This document shows, one piece after another, positions 38,674 through 47,847 of a stretch of DNA of 64,000 nucleotides. Numbering within the stretch: the first letter of the stretch is position 1; every line of letters starts with the position of its first letter. This DNA is from Candidatus Nitrotoga sp. MKT (GTDB lineage: Bacteria; Pseudomonadota; Gammaproteobacteria; Burkholderiales; Gallionellaceae). The notes under the pieces are model-generated. The model was given only the letters and a program-made list of their open reading frames with translations, did not search any database and was not told the origin of the DNA. The stretch spans positions 124,001 through 188,000 of the forward strand of contig QFXH01000005.1 in NCBI GenBank assembly GCA_003402345.1, written 5' to 3'. A program made the translations under genes and the position numbers.

Positions 38674-38710
38674 AATTTAAAAAGCCCGGCTATGCCGGGC
38701 TTTTTAAATT
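38674..38710 (-). terminator. Strong intrinsic terminator between pilQ and aroK
   Basis: A perfect 17-bp inverted repeat with a 3-base loop, its core GCCCGGC-TAT-GCCGGGC flanked by A5 and T5. It works on either strand but serves the leftward pil operon, beginning 14 bases after the pilQ stop. It is one of the clearest terminators in the window. Confidence 0.85.
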
Positions 38711-38723
38711 CATACCCGATTGC

Positions 38724-40841
38724 TTAACGCAGATTCAAGCTGTCACTCAGGATTTTTGGGGAAATAAACACTAAGAGCTCCCTTTTGTTGTTAGTATCAG
38801 TTTGATTTTTAAAGAGCCATCCAAGGATAGGAATGTCACCTAACAGTGGTACCTTAGGGGTCGTCCTTAATTCATCTTGGGTATAGACTCCGCCAATAAC
38901 GACAGTCCCCCCATTGTCAATCAATACTTGTGTACTGATTTTTTTAGTATTAATGCTGGGCACCCCTCCCGTTGTTGTGTTGATTATCTCGCCCACAGAA
39001 TCCTGAGTCACTTCTACTTTCATGTTGATATTATCATCTGGCGTGATTTGAGGAGTCACAGTCAGGCTTAAAATTGCTTTCTTAAATAATACATTTGTCC
39101 CTTGCAAGCTGACTGTCTGATAGGGTATTTGTACACCTTGTTCAATAATCGCCTCAATTCCATTGGCGGTCACCACACGAGGACTAGCAATGTTTTTAGC
39201 TATACCGTTTAGTTGAGATGCTTGTAACTCCAATCCTAATATTTTGGTTGCCGATGAGTTGAATAACATCGCTGTCACCACACCAGTTCCGATCAATCCC
39301 GGGGTTCCTGGCAAGTTAACCTGTCCACCGCCAGCACTACCACCAATAGAGGCGCGCTGATCGCCACCTACAGAAAATCCACCTCCAGGCGGAGGAGGTC
39401 CCGTATAACTTAATCTTCCACCCAAGGTTCGAGTAAACGAATCGCTTGCCTCAACAAAACGTGCTTCAATCATCACTTGGCGCACCGCTACGTCAACTTG
39501 CTTGATTAGTTTGCGCGCTTCCTCAAGGCGTGATGGCGTATCTTGAACGAATACAGTATTGGTACGTGCATCTACGACTGCACTCCCGCGTTTTGATAGC
39601 ATGCGTTGAGTGGGACTCTGCAGCAAAGCGACAATTTCCGCACCTTTTGAATAAGCAAGCTGGAAACTTTCCGTGTGGAGAGCCTCAAGGTCGAAGATTT
39701 CTTGATTTGCTGTTAAATTAAGTTTTTCCTTGGCCGCTAATTCCTCTCGCGGGGCAACCTGGATTACGTTACCATTTTTGCGCATATCCAAGCCGCGTGA
39801 ATCAAGAATGATTTGTAGTGCTTGATCCCATGGTACATCCTTAAGGCGTAAAGTCAGATTACCGCTTACGGAATCGCTGATTACCATGTTTAGATTGGTA
39901 AAGTCGGCAATAACGTTCAGGGCCTCCCGCACTGCAATATTTTGGAAGTTTAATGTCAATTTTTCGCCCGCATAACCTATCTGTCTATTTTTTAATAGTT
40001 TATTTGGGTTGTCTGCCACTGCTTTTATTTCCACGATAAACTTGTTATCGGTCTGGTAGGCGACGTGTTCCCACAAACCCTTGGGTTCGATGACCATGCG
40101 CACATGGTCACCCTGCATGAATGTATCGATCCCCTGTATGGGTGTGCCGAAATCCACTACATCAAGTTTACGTTGCAAGTTACGTGGTAGACTGGTATTC
40201 ATGAAGTCTACGATCAGGTTTTTGCCTTGTTGTTTAACGCTTATACCTACACCGGGGTCTGATAAATCTACCTGAATACGTCCTCCACTATTCCCGCCCC
40301 GGCGAAAAACAATATCACGCAGGCTATATTTTTGGGCGCTTGACTTTGCCTCAGAAAATCGAGCAGAGGCTACTGTTGCGGATGCCGTAGAAATTTTGCC
40401 ATGCAGGGTAATCAAAAGGTTAGCGCCTTGTGTATGAGCGTCATAAAGCAATGTTTGACTAAGGTTAACCACCAAGCGGGTGCGATTGTCTGATTGAACA
40501 ATATTGACGCCACGCAATTCACCTATGTCAAACTTCTGCGTTGATTTGCCCAGTCCGTTTGTTGTATTGGGGAAATCAAATACTATGCGTGCCGGATTGC
40601 TGATAGCAAAATTCAAAGGCGGATTGGCAAGTGTATTCTTCAAGCCCAACTTGAGTACCAGTTTGCCACCCGGTGCGGCACTGACGCTAAGCGACTGTAT
40701 GCTATTTCCTGCGCCAGAGTTTTGTGTGCCAGCGTTTTGCGCAGTAGTATTGCTCTGGGCTTGGGCAGTTAATGCACAAACCGTAAATACCGCGATAACA
40801 AGCAAAACAAGGTTATTGACTGCGTTTTTATAATGGCTCAT
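38724..40841 (-). CDS. pilQ: Type IV pilus outer-membrane secretin PilQ
   Basis: 705 residues with a signal peptide (about 1-28, ending AQA). Two AMIN peptidoglycan-binding domains (about 50-270) come first, then an STN domain (about 310-360; NLTLRLKDVPWDQALQIIL), a secretin N1 domain and the secretin barrel ending VPLLGDIPILGWLFKN. It forms the gated pore through which the pilus, and in competent cells DNA, passes. Last gene of pilMNOPQ, 17 bp after pilP, and followed by a terminator. Confidence 0.96.
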   Translation of the reverse strand: MSHYKNAVNNLVLLVIAVFTVCALTAQAQSNTTAQNAGTQNSGAGNSIQSLSVSAAPGGKLVLKLGLKNTLANPPLNFAISNPARIVFDFPNTTNGLGKSTQKFDIGELRGVNIVQSDNRTRLVVNLSQTLLYDAHTQGANLLITLHGKISTASATVASARFSEAKSSAQKYSLRDIVFRRGGNSGGRIQVDLSDPGVGISVKQQGKNLIVDFMNTSLPRNLQRKLDVVDFGTPIQGIDTFMQGDHVRMVIEPKGLWEHVAYQTDNKFIVEIKAVADNPNKLLKNRQIGYAGEKLTLNFQNIAVREALNVIADFTNLNMVISDSVSGNLTLRLKDVPWDQALQIILDSRGLDMRKNGNVIQVAPREELAAKEKLNLTANQEIFDLEALHTESFQLAYSKGAEIVALLQSPTQRMLSKRGSAVVDARTNTVFVQDTPSRLEEARKLIKQVDVAVRQVMIEARFVEASDSFTRTLGGRLSYTGPPPPGGGFSVGGDQRASIGGSAGGGQVNLPGTPGLIGTGVVTAMLFNSSATKILGLELQASQLNGIAKNIASPRVVTANGIEAIIEQGVQIPYQTVSLQGTNVLFKKAILSLTVTPQITPDDNINMKVEVTQDSVGEIINTTTGGVPSINTKKISTQVLIDNGGTVVIGGVYTQDELRTTPKVPLLGDIPILGWLFKNQTDTNNKRELLVFISPKILSDSLNLR

Positions 40842-40858
40842 GTTCCAATCCTAATCAT

Positions 40859-41371
40859 TCATTCCATCATTGGCAAGCTGCTTATGCGTTCCGCCCAGTC
40901 TCCCGCACTGTCTTGCACGACTTCCTTGATTTTTACTTCGGTTTCTGTCACTGAAATAATTTGACCAAAATTTGATCCTAGGTAGTTACCTGCTTTGACG
41001 CGGTGGAGCTTGCCGTCCGATGAGCGAACGATAGCATGACCAACTTTAGCCTTGTGAAGAAAACCTACCATCCTTAAACTTTCCAATGGCGATTCTTCCA
41101 GTGCTTCTCGGCGCCGTTTCATATTCGGCTGATTGAGGCTGGGGAGATCACCACTTTTCGTTTCGGGCTTGCGTGGCTTGAATGGATCTGGCAAGCCTGT
41201 AGGGTTATCATAAACAAAAGGCTCATAAGGTTTAATCTCAGGGGGTGGATCTACCTTGCCGCGCATACCAGCTCCAGTGTTTTTGACAAAATCGCGCAAG
41301 TCCTGAAATTCTTCGTCAGCACAGGCAGTCAGTAGTAAAGATGTGAATAGTAACAAATAAGCTGGTCTCAT
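40859..41371 (-). CDS. pilP: Type IV pilus inner-membrane lipoprotein PilP
   Basis: 170 residues. The lipobox LLTAC puts the lipidated Cys at residue 16. A proline-rich disordered linker (about 40-85) follows, then the beta-sandwich domain (SLRMVGFLHKAKVGHAIVRSSDG) that contacts PilQ N0 domains. PilP links the PilM-PilN-PilO inner-membrane platform to the secretin. The start overlaps the pilO stop by 4 nt. Confidence 0.94.
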   Translation of the reverse strand: MRPAYLLLFTSLLLTACADEEFQDLRDFVKNTGAGMRGKVDPPPEIKPYEPFVYDNPTGLPDPFKPRKPETKSGDLPSLNQPNMKRRREALEESPLESLRMVGFLHKAKVGHAIVRSSDGKLHRVKAGNYLGSNFGQIISVTETEVKIKEVVQDSAGDWAERISSLPMME

Positions 41372-41994
41372 TTGTGTACTCCAGCTGCCTTGGACGATTG
41401 TTTCTGGGCAGTTAGTTCGTCCTCATCTAAATAGCGATATGTTTTAGCCGTAGTGTCCATAGTCAGTTGCCCTCCCGTTGGATTAATGCTAATTTCGCTC
41501 AACGAAACAATGCGCGGTAATTGAGCAATATCGCTAGCAAATTTACCAATATCATCGTAATTGCCGGTTACTTTAATGGTGATTGCCTGCTCAGCGAACA
41601 CGCCGGTAATAACCTCGGCACCAGGTTTAAATAATTCAAATTGTAGGCCACGACTCAGGCCAGCCTGATTAATGTCAGTCAGTAATGCATCCATCTCTGA
41701 CTTGCTTGGCAATTGTTTCAGTAGCGCATCAAATGATTGTTTGGCTTCCGTAAGTTTTTTATTGATAACGTCTACATTGATGGCTATTGCCTTCTTGGCC
41801 TTGAAATCTGTTTTTAATGTAACTTCAATCTGCTTGGCCGTGTTTAATGCTTCCCAACGATCTTTCCAATCAAATACGGCGCCAGAAAGTAAAATGATCA
41901 CGAATATTGCCGCAAATGCGCTGAGTTTCACCAACAAAGGCCAACCGCCGGGATCTTTGGGGTTAATATTTCGTAGTTCGTTTAGTAGCCTCAT
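41368..41994 (-). CDS. pilO: Type IV pilus alignment protein PilO
   Basis: 208 residues: a short cytoplasmic N-terminus (NELRNINPKDPGGWP), one membrane helix (about 23-43), a coiled coil (about 55-105) and a periplasmic ferredoxin-like domain. It forms heterodimers with PilN. The pilN-pilO gap is 8 bp and pilP overlaps its end, a tightly packed operon. Confidence 0.94.
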   Translation of the reverse strand: MRLLNELRNINPKDPGGWPLLVKLSAFAAIFVIILLSGAVFDWKDRWEALNTAKQIEVTLKTDFKAKKAIAINVDVINKKLTEAKQSFDALLKQLPSKSEMDALLTDINQAGLSRGLQFELFKPGAEVITGVFAEQAITIKVTGNYDDIGKFASDIAQLPRIVSLSEISINPTGGQLTMDTTAKTYRYLDEDELTAQKQSSKAAGVHK

Positions 41995-42002
41995 GGTTCC
42001 AC

Positions 42003-42599
42003 CTAACTTTTCTTGCTAGCTGTTTTAGTCGAAGTAGCAGGGGTTGTTGGCACCTGAGTGGTCAAATTGAAATTTAAAGTAAACTCGCTCAAGCGTGGCC
42101 CATTCGCATTTGCGGTTGTCGCAGAAATTTGAACCAGTGTCGGCGACTCTAGCCATTGAGAACTATCAATAGAGCGCATCAGAGTGGATACACGGGCATT
42201 CGACTGAGTAAAACCAACCAGGTCAATTTTGTTGCCTGTTTGTTTAATCGTTTTTAAATACACGCTTTCTGGCAAAATAGCCAACATCTGATCCAGCAGA
42301 TGTACCACATCTGAGCGGGTACTTTGTAGTTTTTCAACCACCGTTTTCCGCTCCATCAATGCTGCGATTTCCATTTTTAGATGTTTTATTTCGGTAATCT
42401 GCTTGTCTAACAGGACAATTTGATCTGTCAAATATCGGTTGCGGCGCTCCTGATATTCAATCTGTGTATTAATGACGACATGCACAAAACCAACAAGCAT
42501 TGCTGCCAGCACTAGCGTGATTAGGCTGAACGTGTAAAACTGAACCTGCCGTGCTTTACGCTTCTCGGCACGATGCGGTAATAAATTAATGCGTATCAT
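42003..42599 (-). CDS. pilN: Type IV pilus assembly protein PilN
   Basis: 198 residues. The conserved N-terminal MIRINLLPHR is the segment that binds PilM. A membrane helix (about 22-43), a periplasmic coiled coil and a small alpha-beta domain follow. The C-terminal 20 residues are Thr/Ser-rich. It overlaps pilM by 4 nt. Confidence 0.95.
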   Translation of the reverse strand: MIRINLLPHRAEKRKARQVQFYTFSLITLVLAAMLVGFVHVVINTQIEYQERRNRYLTDQIVLLDKQITEIKHLKMEIAALMERKTVVEKLQSTRSDVVHLLDQMLAILPESVYLKTIKQTGNKIDLVGFTQSNARVSTLMRSIDSSQWLESPTLVQISATTANANGPRLSEFTLNFNLTTQVPTTPATSTKTASKKS

Positions 42600-43696
42600 G
42601 AAGGATCAAACCTCCGCATCGCAAGACCACAAGCAATCATGAGTGCTGGTGCATCAATCTGTAATTGGCGCTGTTTGATGCGTCCGGATAAAGTCATTTG
42701 AGCAAAGGGATTTGCTACCAATGTTTTTACTTGCGTACGTGTTGCAACAGCATCATCTAAATGAGATAGTGCTGCGCAGCCGCCAGCTAAAACAATGTAA
42801 CTTACTTCGTTAAATTGGGTTGATGTAAAGAAAAGTTGAAGGGCACGAAATACCTCTCCTGCCACGCTCTCGCGGAACGGTGTCAACACATCGCTTTCGT
42901 AATTTTCCGGCAATCCACCATTGATTTTGCCTGCTTCTGCCTCCTCAACGGATAAGCCGAATGCATTTTGAATATGTTGTGTCAATTGATCACCACCCAT
43001 TTGCTGGTCGCGCATGTATACCGATTGTCCGTTGCGCAGTATATTTACATTCATTACGTTTGCACCAATATCTACCAACGCTATGCATTGATCTGTGGCG
43101 CCTCCTGGCAACTGCAAGCGGATCTGATCAAACGCCATTTCGGCGGCATAATGCTCTACATCCATCACCACCACTTTGAGCCCGGCGACTTGTGCGACGG
43201 CAACACGATCTTCCACATTTGCATTACGCGAGGCAGCCAACAATATTTCGATTTCTGCAGCATTGCCAGGCGCCGGTCCTAGTACTTGAAAATCCAGGTT
43301 TACCTCGTCAATAGAAAAAGGGATGTATTGATTTGCTTCTGCCGTCACTTGGTGTTCCATATCTTCTTCATTCAATCCACTGGGAAGGAAAATTTTTTTG
43401 CTTATTACGGCGGCGGCAGGAAGTGCGAGGCTAATGTTTTTAATGCGTGTTCCCATTCGCTTCCAAGCGCGGCGCATACATTCTGAAACTGCCTCTAGGT
43501 CATTAATGTTGCCATCACTGACAGCATTTGGGGGTAATGTTTCTATTGCGTAATGCTCGATAACATAGCCGTTTTTCTTCGCTAATTCACTAAGCTCCAC
43601 AATTTTGATTGAAGACGAACAAATATCGACCCCAATTAAAGGCGGTGTCTTAGTAGATAAGAAATCTAACGGGATACTTAACTTGCCTTTGATCAT
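42596..43696 (-). CDS. pilM: Type IV pilus actin-like ATPase PilM
   Basis: 366 residues of the FtsA/actin-like fold: IGVDICSSSIKIVEL (phosphate 1), LVDIGANVMNVNIL (phosphate 2) and YIVLAGGCAALSHLDD (adenosine). It sits on the cytoplasmic face and binds PilN. A 16-bp palindrome (43692-43707, ATCATAA-TT-TTATGAT) covers the start codon and could influence translation. This is the first gene of the operon. The upstream neighbour is an exported DNA ligase, where many betaproteobacteria have a penicillin-binding protein gene. Confidence 0.95.
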   Translation of the reverse strand: MIKGKLSIPLDFLSTKTPPLIGVDICSSSIKIVELSELAKKNGYVIEHYAIETLPPNAVSDGNINDLEAVSECMRRAWKRMGTRIKNISLALPAAAVISKKIFLPSGLNEEDMEHQVTAEANQYIPFSIDEVNLDFQVLGPAPGNAAEIEILLAASRNANVEDRVAVAQVAGLKVVVMDVEHYAAEMAFDQIRLQLPGGATDQCIALVDIGANVMNVNILRNGQSVYMRDQQMGGDQLTQHIQNAFGLSVEEAEAGKINGGLPENYESDVLTPFRESVAGEVFRALQLFFTSTQFNEVSYIVLAGGCAALSHLDDAVATRTQVKTLVANPFAQMTLSGRIKQRQLQIDAPALMIACGLAMRRFDPS

Positions 43697-44502
43697 AATT
43701 TTATGATTAGAACTTTATGTGTTAAGTCATTTATAAATAATTATTACGGATGCAAGAATTTTTATTGCAGCCTGTAATTACATTGCATTTTAATAAAGTG
43801 CCAATAAATCAAGATAGTAGTAGTTACAATGACAGAAAAATGCTTTGTAATTTACAAAATTACCTAACTAAATTTAATGCATGGATACATTTTTCTTTAC
43901 GACAAGTTGCAGAGATACTTTAGTCTTTTACTAGTTGAATGGTTTCATGGAATAACAAGGGTTTTGTATTTATTGAATGGTGGCAAGGGGTTAAACGGTG
44001 GTGAGCTTTGTCAGTTTTTTACAGGTTGCAATAGCAGATCAACCGATGTGTTAGGTAGTACAGGTAAGTTTTCGCGGCATGTTTGATTGAGCTAAAGGTG
44101 CATAGTTGTTTGGGGTATCGAGAGTGTTTCCCGTTTGAAATGGATAGAAGATATTTCCTCATGAATATTGAATAGCGAAGATAGAAATTCAAGATAACGG
44201 TTGTTACAGCCGAGAAGAGTCTCGTGTATTTTTGATGATGCTGTAGATGGGGTTTTTGAGATTACCGAGAAAATGTGAGACGCCTTTAATTATCATTAAA
44301 ATGAATGATAAGGTGGAACACATGATGGGGGTAATGAAAATGCAGCAGAAAAAGATTGAAAATCTTACTGCGCGAATTATTTGGCGGGAAACAGCTTAGA
44401 AGTTGCGCTGTTCCCTGATATAGCAGATCAACTATCACCGTCAAAATGACTCGAACACAAGATCTGAAAATTTGCCACGAACAATACCTTTCGGATGGAT
44501 AC
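43697..44502. other. AT-rich divergent region between pilM and the DNA ligase gene
   Basis: About 800 bases with no gene I can support. It must contain the pil operon promoter and probably a ligase promoter. Short open frames here (for example 43877-44086) lack a ribosome site and have no recognisable similarity. AT-richness makes promoter calls by eye unreliable. Confidence 0.35.
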
Positions 44503-45477
44503 ATGACATATTTGACACCTGTTCAAGTGAAAATACACTGCTGGTCAGGCATCAACCTATCCAGTTGGGTGCGGCTTTGTACTTTATCGCTAGCACTTGT
44601 GTTTTGTTGTTTGCCTCTACGAGCAGCGGGACTCGCGCCGCCTCCGGTAATGCTGGCAAACGTCTTTCGGGGCGATGTCACGCTGGCAGATTATTGGGTA
44701 AGTGAAAAATTTGATGGCATGCGCGGTTATTGGGATGGTGAGGAACTATTGACACGGAACGGCGAGCATATCGAAGCCCCAGTATGGTTCACCGCTGGCT
44801 GGCCTAAAATTCCTCTCGACGGGGAATTATGGGTTGGCCACGGTCAGTTTTCCCGCGCAGTTTCCACTGCCAGGAAAAAAATTCCCGACGAAGCTCAGTG
44901 GCGCATGCTGCACTTCATGGTATTCGATCTGCCAGCGCATCCAGGTAATTATTCCGAACGCAATGTGGCACTACAGTCTGTCATCGCGCAAATCGGGCAG
45001 CCATGGGTACACCATGTAGAACAGTTTAAAGTAGCCGATCAAGCTGCTTTGAGAGCAATGCTTAAGCGGGTAGTCAAGCAAGGTGGGGAAGGCCTGATGC
45101 TGCATCGCGGCGCTTCACTTTACCGGGCAGTCCGCAGCGACGATCTATTAAAACTAAAACCCTACGAAGATGCCGAAGCCAAGGTAGTCACTTACCTGCC
45201 GGGTAAAGGTAAGTATGCAGGTACATTGGGCGCTTTGGAGGTGGAGTCAGCTGATGGATTACGCTTTCGTCTGGGCACTGGGCTATCTAACGCAGATCGG
45301 CGCCATCCGCCACAGTTGGGAAGGTGGGTAACCTATCGTTATAACGGTCTAAATGAAAAAACCGGCATCCCACGATTCGCTCGCTTCATACGAGTACGCG
45401 AAGATTATGACTCTCTCGAGATAGGTAGCGAGCCCTTGATTAACACTCATAAGAATTTCAATCAAAACTCGAATTAA
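44503..45477 (+). CDS. ligE: Exported minimal ATP-dependent DNA ligase (LigE-like)
   Basis: 324 residues from the ATG at 44503; an in-frame ATG at 44446 is also open. The N-terminal hydrophobic stretch (about 22-42, CTLSLALVFCCLPLRAAG) is a probable signal sequence. The nucleotidyltransferase motif I is SEKFDGMRG with the adenylated Lys69. Later motifs include LDGELWVG, FMVFDLP, GGEGLMLH and LLKLKPYEDAEAKVV. An OB-fold ends the protein. Short, signal-bearing ligases of this kind (Lig E) occur in Gram-negatives that take up DNA. It is divergent from pilMNOPQ, which suggests action on DNA in the periplasm. Confidence 0.85.
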   Translation: MTYLTPVQVKIHCWSGINLSSWVRLCTLSLALVFCCLPLRAAGLAPPPVMLANVFRGDVTLADYWVSEKFDGMRGYWDGEELLTRNGEHIEAPVWFTAGWPKIPLDGELWVGHGQFSRAVSTARKKIPDEAQWRMLHFMVFDLPAHPGNYSERNVALQSVIAQIGQPWVHHVEQFKVADQAALRAMLKRVVKQGGEGLMLHRGASLYRAVRSDDLLKLKPYEDAEAKVVTYLPGKGKYAGTLGALEVESADGLRFRLGTGLSNADRRHPPQLGRWVTYRYNGLNEKTGIPRFARFIRVREDYDSLEIGSEPLINTHKNFNQNSN

Positions 45478-45487
45478 AGGCCCGAAG

Positions 45488-46255
45488 TTAAAGCAACTTG
45501 CGCGGCTTACGTGGAGCCCTTGCAAACACAAAATCATATAACCAATTAGGCAATAGTTTAAGCACGTGCCCGACGAACCCCATCTGCCACGGCACTACCG
45601 CAAATGAGTTGCCGGAAGCAATCACGCGTGCAATACGACGCGCTGCTTCGTCGGCTGACAAAATAAAAGGCATAGAGTAAGGATTGACGGCGGTCATCGG
45701 TGTTTTAATGTAGCCAGGACAGATGGTGACTGCGTGCATCCCGCTACCACGCAATTCCACACGTAAACTTTCCATATAAGAAATTAGTGCCGCCTTGGAT
45801 GCGGAATAGGCACCAGCCCCCGGCAACCCCCGGAATCCTGCCACACTAGCAATGCCAACCAATAAGCCCCGTCCGGCCTCACGCATAGGTGCAACAAACG
45901 GCTGAAAAGTTTTCATTACACCCAACATATTAATATCCATCATCTGCTGGAAAGCATCAATATCCTCGGCATATTCAGTAAGCGTTCCGACACTGATACC
46001 GGCATTAGCAATCACGATATCCGGCACACCTGCGTGCGCGATGAAGTTCTGCGCCGCCGCTTGCACGGCAGTCGAGTCACGCACATCCAGTGGGTAACAA
46101 TAAACTTGTTGAGGAAACTGCTTAGAGAGGTCTTGCAGACAATCAGCGCGACGGGCGAGTACCCCAACCATCGCGCCTTGCTCAAGATAATAACGCGCTA
46201 GCGCCAGACCCAGGCCGCTGGATGCGCCGCTGATAACGACGCGTTGTACGGCCAC
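45488..46255 (-). CDS. Short-chain dehydrogenase/reductase
   Basis: 255 residues of the classical SDR type: cofactor motif SGASSGLGLALA (9-20), NAGIS, and the catalytic SVAG and YSASKAALI (Tyr-x-x-x-Lys). The C-terminal region is hydrophobic (VLKLLPNWLYDFVFA) and ends with several Arg/Lys residues. The Arg after the cofactor glycine motif suggests NADPH (VLARRAD). It overlaps the dsbA-like gene by 1 nt. The substrate is unknown; similar proteins sit near lipid or ketoacyl metabolism genes. Confidence 0.85.
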   Translation of the reverse strand: MAVQRVVISGASSGLGLALARYYLEQGAMVGVLARRADCLQDLSKQFPQQVYCYPLDVRDSTAVQAAAQNFIAHAGVPDIVIANAGISVGTLTEYAEDIDAFQQMMDINMLGVMKTFQPFVAPMREAGRGLLVGIASVAGFRGLPGAGAYSASKAALISYMESLRVELRGSGMHAVTICPGYIKTPMTAVNPYSMPFILSADEAARRIARVIASGNSFAVVPWQMGFVGHVLKLLPNWLYDFVFARAPRKPRKLL

Positions 46256-46881
46256 TAACGTTTGCCCGCGCGCTCCTTGCGTGCCTTATCGATCAAATAG
46301 TTCAACACTTTAATGCTTTCATCCGGTCCTAGGCCGCTAATCAGATATTTGCCGTCCACCGTCAGCGACGGTGTGCCGCGAATGCCATATATCTGCGCCA
46401 ATTGTTTGCTGCGGGTTACTTTGCTTTGCATGGCGAAGGAATTATAGGCGTCGCTAAATTTCTTGCGATCTACGCTGCGCTGTCCAACAAATTCAACGAT
46501 CTTGGCCTCGTCGCTCAGATCAATATTGTCCACATTCCAAGCATTAAATAGGTCGTCGTGCAGCCGCTTTTGCTGTCCCAGCAATTCCAACGTGTAATAA
46601 GTACGTGCCATCGGTTCCCAAGAGTTATTGAAAATGGTCGGTACATAGACCAACTCGACGTCCTTAGCAATCTTTTTTTCCCACGCGGTTAACGTTGGGT
46701 GCATCTTGAAACAGTGTGAACAACCGTAGAAGAAAAATTCCAATACCTCGATTTTGCTGCCCACGCGCGTCGGCTGTACCGTACTGAGCACTTTGTAATC
46801 CTTGCCTAGCTCAGGCTCGGCAAAAACTTGGTTAACACATAATAACGCTAGTACCACAAAAATCTGTTTGATGAATTTCAT
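46255..46881 (-). CDS. dsbA: Periplasmic thiol:disulfide interchange protein DsbA-like
   Basis: 208 residues with a signal peptide (about 1-21). The thioredoxin-like fold has the active site CSHC at 54-57 (FFFYGCSHCFKMHP) instead of the enterobacterial CPHC, and the cis-proline in RGTPSLTVDGKY. It introduces disulfides into exported proteins such as pilins and cytochromes and would be reoxidised by the DsbB at 16276. The Ser at the dipeptide changes redox potential in related enzymes. Confidence 0.9.
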   Translation of the reverse strand: MKFIKQIFVVLALLCVNQVFAEPELGKDYKVLSTVQPTRVGSKIEVLEFFFYGCSHCFKMHPTLTAWEKKIAKDVELVYVPTIFNNSWEPMARTYYTLELLGQQKRLHDDLFNAWNVDNIDLSDEAKIVEFVGQRSVDRKKFSDAYNSFAMQSKVTRSKQLAQIYGIRGTPSLTVDGKYLISGLGPDESIKVLNYLIDKARKERAGKR

Positions 46882-47142
46882 ATCTATCTCCGCACAAAGT
46901 TAAGACTGCCCACAAAAATGGATCATCACGTGATGCATGTTATCTACTATTTTTTATACATATTTTTATTATCAACATATATGAAATTTTGCACTGCTTT
47001 TTACAGTATGGTTTAACACGTAAGATTCAATACGGTTTCCTGCAAATATGAAACGTTTGGATCAAAATCTGAATTAAATACTTCAGTAACTCAGTAAATG
47101 AACAGACATTAACTTATCTGATCAGTAGCTATGCGTATTCAT

Positions 47143-47778
47143 TTATTTCGCAAGCATTGGAGTAGCACTTACCCCATTTTGTTTCAACACTGCCAATGCA
47201 TTATTCATTTCTTCTTTGCCCTTATAGGGACCGACGTGCACACGATGCCACACCCCTTTATCAGGAATAGTCGCGATTTGCACACTGGCTTCTATGCCGA
47301 GCAGCGCCAATTTCGCTTTTAATTTATCCGCATCGTCTGCACTGGAAAACGAACCCGCCTGTAAAAAATAAGTTTCTTTCGCAGTAGCACTGCCCGCAGA
47401 CTGAACAGGTACAGGCTTATTTTCTATCGTTGCCGCATTGTCGCTGCTTTTTTGTATTACCGTTGCATCTTGTTTGTCGGTTAACACTTTATAAAATTCA
47501 AAGCGCGGTTTACCTTCATCCACGCCTGATGCAGCCACCGAAGAAGTTAGGTTCTGAGCGGTTTTTGATGTAGATACAGGAAACTGCTTCTCAGCGTCTA
47601 CCGCAAGTTTAGTCGTTTCATGGGGTACATTATTTACGAACGAGCTGGGAGTTTTTAAGATGTACCACGCCACGCCACCCGCAATAACTAGCCCCACTAC
47701 CATACCGACTAAAATGCCAGTCAGTAACGAACTACCTTGGCGCGGTGCTGCGGATCGAGTGTTACTGTTTTTACTCAT
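47143..47778 (-). CDS. SPOR-domain membrane protein (FtsN-like)
   Basis: 211 residues: a basic cytoplasmic N-terminus, one membrane helix (about 20-41, LTGILVGMVVGLVIAGGVAW), a low-complexity periplasmic linker and a C-terminal SPOR domain (about 132-208, YFLQAGSFSSADDADKLKAKL). SPOR domains bind denuded glycan strands at the division septum. The layout is that of FtsN, and the argS-SPOR protein-dsbA order is conserved in betaproteobacteria. It lies 69 bp after argS. Confidence 0.88.
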   Translation of the reverse strand: MSKNSNTRSAAPRQGSSLLTGILVGMVVGLVIAGGVAWYILKTPSSFVNNVPHETTKLAVDAEKQFPVSTSKTAQNLTSSVAASGVDEGKPRFEFYKVLTDKQDATVIQKSSDNAATIENKPVPVQSAGSATAKETYFLQAGSFSSADDADKLKAKLALLGIEASVQIATIPDKGVWHRVHVGPYKGKEEMNNALAVLKQNGVSATPMLAK

Positions 47779-47847
47779 ATAATTAATCTTTAAAAAATTT
47801 CATCTATTCTTGTGAAGGCCGTCGAACAACCAATAGAACCGGTAACT

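Noticed and set aside
43877-44086. 69-codon frame in the pilM-ligE gap
   Set aside because: AT-rich, no ribosome site, no recognisable motif.
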